Shown here in pieces: positions 1 through 5,854 of a stretch of 64,000 bases of DNA. The position numbers were made by a program, and so were the translations under genes. The stretch's first letter is position 1. Every line of letters starts with the position of its first letter. The stretch spans positions 1-64,000 of the forward strand of contig JAQUQE010000002.1 of the NCBI GenBank assembly GCA_028716225.1, in the 5' to 3' direction. This DNA is from Dehalococcoidales bacterium (GTDB lineage Bacteria; Chloroflexota; Dehalococcoidia; Dehalococcoidales; UBA5760). Below the pieces are notes generated by a model. It made no database searches, was not told the DNA's origin, and saw only the letters and a program-made list of their open reading frames with translations.

Positions 1-148
1 ATTCACATTATAAAATCTAAAAGGCTTTCATTGTGGTAACTATATCCTAACACCAAGACTTGCCATCTTGGCTTACAAGGAAACGGTTAGATTACTTACG
101 GGCTCGCCATATACAATCAAAGCTTATATAGTGTAATGGACACAAATA

Positions 149-178
149 GAGCTGGATATCCTACCCGATATCCAGCTC
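149..178. terminator. Perfect 12-bp inverted repeat, terminator-like
   Basis: A perfect 12-bp inverted repeat (149-160 with 167-178) around a 6-base loop lies 30 bases past the stop of the minus-strand DUF5679 gene. No clear T-run follows on either strand, so it may be a weak terminator, an RNA-stabilising hairpin or a protein site. Confidence 0.45.
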
Positions 179-208
179 ATATATTCTGATTATTGGATAA
201 CTTTATTA

Positions 209-349
209 TTAGCTCTTACCGATTCTAAACACCTTGGTGCCGCAAACAGGGCAGGTTCCTTGAGTAGCGGGTCTTCCATTCTTCATGGTTATCTGCCTGG
301 GATCCTTGATTTCACGCTTGGTTTTGCATTTTACACAATAGGCCTGCAC
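209..349 (-). CDS. DUF5679-family small zinc-ribbon protein
   Basis: A 46-residue protein read directly from the sequence. It has two CxxC pairs (VKCKTK... reads C-V-K-C near the start; CPVCG near residue 33) with KREIKDP and TMKNGRPATQGTC between them. This is the pattern of the DUF5679 family, tiny putative zinc-binding proteins frequent in Chloroflexota. The GTG start at 349 is chosen because a strong GAGGAGG-type ribosome site lies just upstream. Function unknown; a single zinc knuckle suggests nucleic-acid or protein binding, which is inference. It may be a host gene or cargo of the adjoining integrated element. Confidence 0.8.
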   Translation of the reverse strand: MQAYCVKCKTKREIKDPRQITMKNGRPATQGTCPVCGTKVFRIGKS

Positions 350-426
350 GGTTTCCCTCCTCTCCTAGTTTTCTCTGAGCTTAAACTAATCGTGAAACAA
401 AGTCAATAGACACGGATGTAATGGCA

Positions 427-463
427 AAGAAAAAGGCCTGGGGGAGAATCCTCCCCCCAGGCC
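427..463 (-). terminator. Rho-independent terminator
   Basis: On the minus strand a GC-only 10-bp stem (GGCCTGGGGG with CCCCCAGGCC) is followed directly by TTTTTCTTT. It sits just past the stop of the minus-strand gene ending at 486, so it should end that transcript. Confidence 0.85.
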
Positions 464-485
464 CTACAGCTAATCAGATAACTTC

Positions 486-968
486 CTAGAAGTCGAATAG
501 CTCCGGCTGCTCGGATTTCCTTTGTTCCTCAGCTCCATCCCGTTCTATTCGTCTGTCCGCCCTCTCCCTTTCCTGTCTCACCTTGACCCGCTGACGGTAT
601 ATCCAGTCCTTAAGCCTCTTAAGCTCAGCCATCTGGTAATCATCAAGGCTCTCTACCCGGATATCATCTGGCATCTGGCCACCCTTATGCCGGGTATAGG
701 TTCTGGTAGAAACATAGAGATATATCCGGCTCCAGTCGTGGTCCATCGGTGCGCTTAGTCCGGCGGTATAGAGATAGGCGCAGGCCTCGGCATCGGTACC
801 GGTTTCCTCCTCACCCTTTGAGGCCCTGATGCTCATCTCCAGCCTGTCCATCGTGATGGCTCCCTTAATCCAATCGGGTAAGGTACCCCCCCACCCCCCG
901 GGGAACACCAGAATCGGGTCAGTGAATATCCCCACAATATCACTTACCATATCACCTGTTTTTGGCAC
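486..968 (-). CDS. Element protein with C-terminal clamp-binding-like motif
   Basis: A 160-residue protein of no recognised family. The middle contains an aromatic, mixed stretch (WSRIYLYVSTRTYTRHKGG) and residues 105-150 are a highly charged, probably helical segment rich in R, E, K and Q. It ends SEQPELFDF. Residues 154-158 (QPELF) fit the QxxLF form of the bacterial sliding-clamp-binding motif, and a DnaN-like clamp is encoded about 500 bases upstream in the same direction. That link is inference. It is the last gene before a strong terminator and is probably transcribed with the 98-residue gene above it. It could be an element replication or partition accessory protein. Confidence 0.7.
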   Translation of the reverse strand: MPKTGDMVSDIVGIFTDPILVFPGGWGGTLPDWIKGAITMDRLEMSIRASKGEEETGTDAEACAYLYTAGLSAPMDHDWSRIYLYVSTRTYTRHKGGQMPDDIRVESLDDYQMAELKRLKDWIYRQRVKVRQERERADRRIERDGAEEQRKSEQPELFDF

Positions 969-1002
969 AAAAACCCTCCTATATTATTTTGATTTTAATC
1001 TC

Positions 1003-1299
1003 CTAACCGACTAATACCGGCTGCCGGCCGTGGCTGGCTATCCGCCTCTCCGCTTCTACCGCTCCGTCTGGTAAATCATTCCTCACAGCCTTAATCGAGG
1101 ACTTGATGTAGTCTATCCGCTCAATATCGCAAACAAGGTGCACCAGACGCTGGTCGAGATACTGGGGCAGGTTAGGTATGTTCCGGGCTTCGTTAGCCAC
1201 AATCCTGGCCTGCGCAAGCGGTTCGGCGGCCTGGTTGACAAACTCCTCCACCATATCCATCGCCTCGCTTACCAGTAGCGCGCTCCATCTAATGGGCAC
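1003..1299 (-). CDS. Hypothetical helical element protein
   Basis: A 98-residue protein of no recognised family, predicted mostly helical (MVEEFVNQAAEPLAQARIVANEARN and LPQYLDQRLVHLVCDIERIDYIK regions). A GAGGAGG-type ribosome site precedes the start. It lies 34 bases upstream of the 160-residue gene on the same strand and is separated from the clamp gene by two terminator-like hairpins, so these two genes may form their own transcript or be read through at low level. Confidence 0.65.
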   Translation of the reverse strand: MPIRWSALLVSEAMDMVEEFVNQAAEPLAQARIVANEARNIPNLPQYLDQRLVHLVCDIERIDYIKSSIKAVRNDLPDGAVEAERRIASHGRQPVLVG

Positions 1300-1340
1300 A
1301 GTTTCACCTCCTCTCTTTAGATTTGCCCCTGGCCACGCAT

Positions 1341-1387
1341 AAACAAAGAGGGGGCATTACTCCCACGCACTGGGGAGCAATACCCCC
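1341..1387 (-). terminator. Terminator-like hairpin, distal of a tandem pair
   Basis: A 15-bp stem with one mismatch (1350-1364 with 1373-1387) around an 8-base loop, followed on the minus strand by TCTTTGTTT. It is the second of two hairpins between the clamp gene and the next gene. Confidence 0.65.
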
Positions 1388-1397
1388 TTCTTCTTAC

Positions 1398-1442
1398 AAA
1401 AAAAGAGCACAAAAAGGGTGCTTCACAACACCCTCTTTGTGC
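1398..1442 (-). terminator. Rho-independent terminator, proximal of a tandem pair
   Basis: A 14-bp near-perfect stem (1407-1420 with 1429-1442, one mismatch) followed on the minus strand by CTCTTTTTTT. It starts 30 bases past the stop of the clamp gene. With the hairpin at 1341-1387 it forms a tandem pair that should strongly limit readthrough. Confidence 0.8.
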
Positions 1443-1471
1443 GTGTCCTTTTTGAGTTCAAGCGTTCAGTT

Positions 1472-2743
1472 TCAGGCTACAGCGACTGGCTCTCTTACCT
1501 TGCCCTTACGCTTCGCTTTCGGCTTTGTCTCAGCTTCAGTTTCTGGCTCGGCTATCTCTACCTCTACCTCTGGCTCTGGCTCTGGCTCGGCTTCCGTTGC
1601 CTCATCGGTTACCCCTTCGCTCTCGGCTTCGGCTTCTGGCTTGCCTTCGGCTTTCGGTGTGTGCTCACTGGTAAGCATCGGCATTACCACTAGCTTATAG
1701 CCGTTAGTGGTAAAGAGGACTGGCGACTTGCCGTCGGTGAGCTTTAGCTCTGGCATACCGCCACACGCTTTTAACGCCTCGGCAAGGTAACTGCCGTCTA
1801 GCCTTACCCTGTTAGCCTCACCCTCAATATCGGCTGGCATTGTGGCTTGTCCCTTATCATCGGGATTAGCCAGCACCATCACGCCGTTATCAAGGGTAAT
1901 GTCTATCGGGTAAGACTTGTTGTCGGCAAGGGCTCTCAGTGTGCCGATTGCCTTGCCCGCCTCGACGGTGTCAAAGTGAGCGGTGGTCTTAGCCTCGGTC
2001 GGGATTAGCCTCTCCCAGTCGGGAAACTTGCCGTCGTCGCTAACCCACTGATAGCGGATTAGCTCGGTGTCAATGGTGAGCGTCTTGATGTCCTCACCCT
2101 CAAAGCTAACCCTTGCTCTCTTGGCGCTCCGCAAGGCGTTGGCTATTCCTGCCAAATCCTCACGGCTTATCAGGACTTCGCCCTCTCCGTCATAGTCAAG
2201 GCTTACTACCGCCAGTCTAAAGCCGTCGGCGCTTACCAGCGTGAGCTTACCCTCTTTAGCCGTAAAGAGGACACATTGTAATACTGGTCGAGTGTCCTCA
2301 GTAGCGGTAAAGGGTAGCACCCTCGATAGCGCTTCCGCTAGCTCCAGACTGCCGATGTTAGGCGTTACGGCGTTACGAGAGGTAACCCTCACCTCACAGA
2401 GCGTCATCGGCGTGTTATCACCAATCCACGCTCCGTCATCAAGCTGGCTGATATTAGCTCCACAAACCACCTTAAGCCGTTTACTAACAGCCTGCGTCTC
2501 GCTAGCACTGTCAGTAAACGGGGCAACTTTTACGATGTTGCTTCCGTTTAGCGACTTAAGGTAACCGAGTAAGCCCTTACGCCCAATGGTAAAGTCCATA
2601 AGCGTTACCCTGTCGGCGACCGCTCTGGATAAGGCGTTTACCAGCGTCGCTTTATGCGCCACAAAGCCTGAGCCTGAACGCTTGCCCTCGATATTCAGTT
2701 TTTCCAGTTTATTCACCCCTTTGGCTATCTGGCAGTCGGGCAA
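1472..2743 (-). CDS. Element-encoded DNA polymerase III beta (sliding clamp) homologue
   Basis: A 423-residue DnaN-like protein. Sequence hallmarks are TRPVLQCVLF at 151-160 followed by GKLTLVSADGFRLA (clamp domain 2), FPDWERLIP at 240-248 (domain 2/3 linker), and GSYLAEALKACGG...SPVLF...LVVMPM at 317-356 (domain 3 and the usual C-terminus of beta clamps). Residues 1-127 occupy domain 1 but are very divergent. Unlike normal clamps, which end at about MPM, it carries a 65-residue tail (360-423) of E/A/P/V/K low complexity, encoded partly by 6-bp tandem repeats. It would form a ring that tethers polymerase or other proteins to DNA. Being in an integrated element with its own primase-helicase, it probably serves element replication rather than the chromosome; this is inference. 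Confidence 0.8.
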   Translation of the reverse strand: MPDCQIAKGVNKLEKLNIEGKRSGSGFVAHKATLVNALSRAVADRVTLMDFTIGRKGLLGYLKSLNGSNIVKVAPFTDSASETQAVSKRLKVVCGANISQLDDGAWIGDNTPMTLCEVRVTSRNAVTPNIGSLELAEALSRVLPFTATEDTRPVLQCVLFTAKEGKLTLVSADGFRLAVVSLDYDGEGEVLISREDLAGIANALRSAKRARVSFEGEDIKTLTIDTELIRYQWVSDDGKFPDWERLIPTEAKTTAHFDTVEAGKAIGTLRALADNKSYPIDITLDNGVMVLANPDDKGQATMPADIEGEANRVRLDGSYLAEALKACGGMPELKLTDGKSPVLFTTNGYKLVVMPMLTSEHTPKAEGKPEAEAESEGVTDEATEAEPEPEPEVEVEIAEPETEAETKPKAKRKGKVREPVAVA

Positions 2744-2846
2744 GTCCGCCAGCTTCGCCTCTTTAGTAAGCTACCGCATATCTGCGTCTCGCTAGCCTAT
2801 GCGGTGCTTCCACTATATAAGTCGTCAAAATGACCTCAAAACGTTA

Positions 2847-3620
2847 TCATTGTAGTAGTGTTTTTTGTTCTTGTTTACGATATCGGGTAAGGTAAACTCT
2901 ATCATAGTTATTGAGAGCCTCACCCTTGTGTAGCTTATGGGCTATGGCTACCAGTCTTGGCTTATAACCTAACTCCCATATACTCTCACTAACCCACGCC
3001 CCAAGCTCAAGAGCCTTATCATCGGCTATCAGCTCCCCAAGCTCGGTGGTATTGCCTTCGCTGTCTATGACTGGCTTACTGAGGCTTTCCAGCTTGATAG
3101 CCTTCGGACACTCTCGGTATAAGTCATTCTCTTTACACTTTGCCCTTTGCGCCTTGCTACAGCTATGGCAATCTAGACCGCTGTTAGTCCTGTAATAAGC
3201 TCTCCAATAGTCGGCTACGCTATGACTGGCAATCCGATACATCACGGCTTCGGTAAACGGCTTGTGTCCGTTATTGCGCTCCACGTCGGCAAGGGTAAGC
3301 ATTATATCGTGTAGCAAGTCCTCTCTATCCTCTGGCTTTGACTTACCGCTAAACCGAGAGGCTACCTTGTAATAGGTTAGCCAATTGCCCTCTAGCTGGT
3401 CATAGCCGTTACCGCTAGACCGAGCTTGCTTTTGCCGTCGCCGTCGGCTAGACTTGATACTGCGCAAGGCTTGTGTCCTGCTGTGCTGTTGGCTCGCTGG
3501 CTTTCCGCACCACGGACATACGCCTTGCCTTTTGTTTAGCACCCATACCTTACCGCACTGGCTACAGTGTCCGCCTTGCGATGCTGGCGGTGGTGCTGGT
3601 GCTGGTGTCGCTGTTATCAT
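2847..3620 (-). CDS. Zinc-ribbon protein with sigma-factor region-2-like core
   Basis: A 257-residue protein. After an Ala/Pro N-terminus it has a zinc ribbon (C19, C22, C35, C38), then a basic RRRRQK stretch, then a helical segment at about 95-145 (REDLLHDIMLTLADVE...AVMYRIASHSVADYWRAYYR) resembling sigma-70 region 2 or related phage helical proteins. A second Cys group (C151, C154, C162, C171) suggests another metal site. The C-terminus (SIWELGYKPRLVAIAHKLHKGEALNNYDR) could hold a recognition helix. A GAGAGGT ribosome site precedes the start. It lies about 100 bases upstream of the clamp gene and may control element genes; the sigma-like assignment is tentative. Confidence 0.6.
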   Translation of the reverse strand: MITATPAPAPPPASQGGHCSQCGKVWVLNKRQGVCPWCGKPASQQHSRTQALRSIKSSRRRRQKQARSSGNGYDQLEGNWLTYYKVASRFSGKSKPEDREDLLHDIMLTLADVERNNGHKPFTEAVMYRIASHSVADYWRAYYRTNSGLDCHSCSKAQRAKCKENDLYRECPKAIKLESLSKPVIDSEGNTTELGELIADDKALELGAWVSESIWELGYKPRLVAIAHKLHKGEALNNYDRVYLTRYRKQEQKTLLQ

Positions 3621-3922
3621 CGCTTGACCTCTCTTTTGTGCTTATTTGCCCTGTTTGAGGCAAGCGCTCAAGGCTTTAAGGCTTTGTTGCTATTCGGTTG
3701 TTAAGGTGCTTTTACATTTACAGCTTCATTATTGAACAAAAGAACTTTTGGTTTAACCAGAGGAAGCAATTACATCCTCATCCCCCCGGGGGGAGAGAAA
3801 AGGTCATCACAAACGCAAAAAACATATCGTAACAGAGGGAAAGGATCGGTTACCTGACATCAGCAGACGGCCTGTAGCCCAAAAATAGAGGCCGTGGTAG
3901 TAGGTTAGGGGGGAATTTTACC
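3621..3922. other. Intergenic region with short inverted repeats
   Basis: No credible gene is seen in these 302 bases. The region holds a C6/G6 palindrome at 3782-3793 and a 7-bp inverted repeat (3867-3873 with 3889-3895) just past the stop of the next minus-strand gene. Neither has a T-run, so terminator function is unproven. The part nearest 3621 should contain the promoter for the zinc-ribbon gene. Confidence 0.5.
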
Positions 3923-4477
3923 CTAGATGCGGATATAGCGCCTTGTCTTGGCGCTTCGCTGTTCGCGGGGATAGTGGTACAGGGCCTGGACGGGGTCTGA
4001 TACCTGGTCGGGGGGAGCTTCCCGGCCCTTAGCGGTGAGCCGGTAATAAACCCGGGGCGGAGCCGGCGGGTAGTCATCCTGAATTGCCGAGCCTTCGGTA
4101 TAGCCCGTTTCCTCAACCCAACCCAGTCTCTTGAGGTGGTCGAAGTACCGGGTGAAGCTGGAATAGCGTGCCCGGGTGAGCTTATAGGGGATCCGGCTTA
4201 AGTAGTGTTCCAGGAGAAGCTGGTATTCCTCCGCGGTAAAGGCCGGCTTACCGCGGGCGATGTGCTTTTCCTCCGCCCTTTCGGTGGCGTCCCTGGCGAT
4301 GGCGCGGTGCAGAGCCAGCTTATACTCGCTGTGGACATCGGTCATCGGGGCTCCAGACGAAGGGTCTATCTTCTTTGAGTCCTCGGGGCCGCTGCCCTTG
4401 AGAAACTCGATGATGAACCAAGCGCAGCCGAATGGCCTCAGAAAACCACCGTTGGTGGGTCTAATCGGTATTGTCAT
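3923..4477 (-). CDS. Hypothetical winged-helix-like element protein
   Basis: A 184-residue protein of no recognised family. Residues about 78-150 (FTAEEYQLLLEHYLSRI...FTRYFDHLKRLGWVEETG...PPRVYYRLTAKG) have the helix-helix-strand layout of a winged-helix DNA-binding domain, with the terminal YYRLTAKG typical of the wing. The stop of the upstream ribbon-helix-helix gene is only 3 bases before this start, so the two are cotranscribed and probably translationally coupled. A regulatory or replication-initiation role is possible but not shown. Confidence 0.65.
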   Translation of the reverse strand: MTIPIRPTNGGFLRPFGCAWFIIEFLKGSGPEDSKKIDPSSGAPMTDVHSEYKLALHRAIARDATERAEEKHIARGKPAFTAEEYQLLLEHYLSRIPYKLTRARYSSFTRYFDHLKRLGWVEETGYTEGSAIQDDYPPAPPRVYYRLTAKGREAPPDQVSDPVQALYHYPREQRSAKTRRYIRI

Positions 4478-4480
4478 GGT

Positions 4481-5179
4481 CTAACAACCTTCCTTCGGTA
4501 ACAAGCTGCTGCTGGCTTTAGCCATCCTTTTCTCCACCGCAGACATGACTGCAGACGAGTACTCTGCCAGCAGAAATTCCCTGGTTTGTTTCCTGATTTT
4601 GGACGGGGAAGCTAGCAGGCGCTGGCAATCGGCAATCTGCCTTTCCAGTTCCTCGGCTCTACCTTCTGGCGTACTGGGCAGAATACGAACCCAGCTAAGA
4701 CTGTTCTTTAGCTTGTCGATATACCTTTTGAGGCATGCTTTCAGCAGCTCACTCTTGATGATAGGTCTATCCTTTTGATCCTGCTCCCACTCCTGTAGAT
4801 ATTGAAGAAGCGCATCTTCGGGTAAACCCAGCTTGAAACTTACCTCCTCCACATTCCAGCCGCAGTCAAATAACCTCAAGGCTTGTATTTGCGTATCAAG
4901 CTCATCAATTCTACGCTTCCTCTCCTCGTTGAGGAACTCTTCCAGTCTCCATTGCTCTTCCTTAACTGAGACCCTGAGCTCAGTAAGCCTGGCTTCGAGG
5001 CCGTTAACTTCAGCAAGCTTAGCTTTCACCTGCTCGTCGGCTACCTGGGCACCCAGCTTCATAAGGTCCGCGTTAGAAAGATGAATCCTATCCTTAACCA
5101 GCTCAAGCTGCTCATAAACCTCCTGCGGCACTCGAAAAGTAACCACCTTGCTTCCGCATCTTTCCCTATTTCCTGTCAT
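4481..5179 (-). CDS. Ribbon-helix-helix / coiled-coil DNA-binding protein
   Basis: A 232-residue protein. Residues 12-47 (VVTFRVPQEVYEQLELVKDR...LSNADLMKLGAQVA) match a ribbon-helix-helix domain of the CopG/Arc type: a short basic strand then two helices. Residues 50-100 form a long charged coiled coil (KAKLAEVNGLEARLTELRVSVKEEQWRLEEF), then a small helical domain (WNVEEVSFKLGLPEDALLQYLQEW) that resembles a helix-turn-helix, and a second helical tail. An AGGAGGATAAC ribosome site precedes the ATG. Immediately upstream is an array of GTATAC hexamers spaced by about 13 bases, which could be its operator. It may be a partition or copy-control protein of the element; inference. Confidence 0.7.
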   Translation of the reverse strand: MTGNRERCGSKVVTFRVPQEVYEQLELVKDRIHLSNADLMKLGAQVADEQVKAKLAEVNGLEARLTELRVSVKEEQWRLEEFLNEERKRRIDELDTQIQALRLFDCGWNVEEVSFKLGLPEDALLQYLQEWEQDQKDRPIIKSELLKACLKRYIDKLKNSLSWVRILPSTPEGRAEELERQIADCQRLLASPSKIRKQTREFLLAEYSSAVMSAVEKRMAKASSSLLPKEGC

Positions 5180-5200
5180 GTTATCCTCCTTAAACAGCTA

Positions 5201-5257
5201 GCATACCTGTTGCGTATACTGAAGCGTATACCATGGCTGTATACCAGCCCCGTATAC
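5201..5257. repeat. Phased GTATAC hexamer array (iteron/operator-like)
   Basis: Palindromic hexamers start at 5201 (GCATAC), 5214, 5226, 5239 and 5252 (all GTATAC), with start-to-start spacings of 13, 12, 13 and 13 bases. Further copies are at 5280 (ATATAC), 5330 and 5375 (GTATAC). The array lies directly upstream of the ribbon-helix-helix gene, where such proteins usually bind their operators. It could equally be a set of replication iterons. Confidence 0.7.
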
Positions 5258-5290
5258 CATACTCGGTCTTGCCCTCAGCATATACTTGGT

Positions 5291-5309
5291 AGAGGGGGTA
5301 ACCCCCTCT
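5291..5309. repeat. Perfect 9-bp palindrome
   Basis: AGAGGGGGT and ACCCCCTCT flank a single central base. It lies between the phased GTATAC array and its outlying copies. No T-run follows, so a protein site or cruciform is more likely than a terminator. Confidence 0.5.
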
Positions 5310-5416
5310 GGGGAGATCCCAAAACTCCGGTATACAGTTCAACTTAATCAGGCACTAATCCTATTGCTTTAGTGGTATACATTAAGTAGTATGCCGCTCG
5401 ACTTACTGGTCATTAG

Positions 5417-5854
5417 CTAGTCTGGGGAAATGGTACCCCATAACCCTTTAGACAGCTTATCTCCCAATACCCTCCTGGCGCCTTCGACACCTATTACGCG
5501 AGCTCCGGCCAGTTTCTTTGCCTCATGTATCAGGCGCAGGGAGTCATGGTTAGCTTTATCCCGGCCTAACATATCAAGCTCATACTCTATGTAGACCGGG
5601 TATCCCTTGGGGTAACCAGCGCTTACTTCATCCCGGCAGACCACGATGATATCGTCATCCAGGGCACTGCATTTCCACAAGCACCACCCCTGTTTATCCC
5701 AGAGCTCACCGGTACGCCGGGCAGCATCCTCAGCCTGAGCCAGTACCTCGAGCTGTGCCAACTCCTTCTCCCAGTAAGAGGTATCCATGCCCTTTTCTCC
5801 GGCAATCTTGATGGCTTTCCTGCCTCTTTCTATCCTGGATCTGATATCATCCAC
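5417..5854 (-). CDS. Hypothetical element protein
   Basis: About 145 residues from the GTG at 5854, which is preceded at about 10 bases by AGGAG and overlaps the end of the primase-helicase gene by 8 bases. Earlier in-frame starts exist (ATG at 5875 and 5887) but lie deeper in the upstream gene. It opens with a basic amphipathic helix (DDIRSRIERGRKAIKIAGEKG) and a charged helical segment, then a strand-rich part (DDDIIVVCRDEVSAGYPKGYPVYIEYELDML) and a helical end. The D...E...YIEYE pattern is loosely like a nuclease fold, but no family was recognised. Confidence 0.65.
   Translation of the reverse strand: MDDIRSRIERGRKAIKIAGEKGMDTSYWEKELAQLEVLAQAEDAARRTGELWDKQGWCLWKCSALDDDIIVVCRDEVSAGYPKGYPVYIEYELDMLGRDKANHDSLRLIHEAKKLAGARVIGVEGARRVLGDKLSKGLWGTISPD

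Noticed and set aside
1323-1700. Plus-strand open frames rich in S/G and L/W repeats
   Set aside because: They are the antisense of the clamp's low-complexity tail and of two terminator hairpins.
3781-3794. C6/G6 palindrome as a terminator
   Set aside because: It has no loop and no T-run, so it is reported only as a short inverted repeat.
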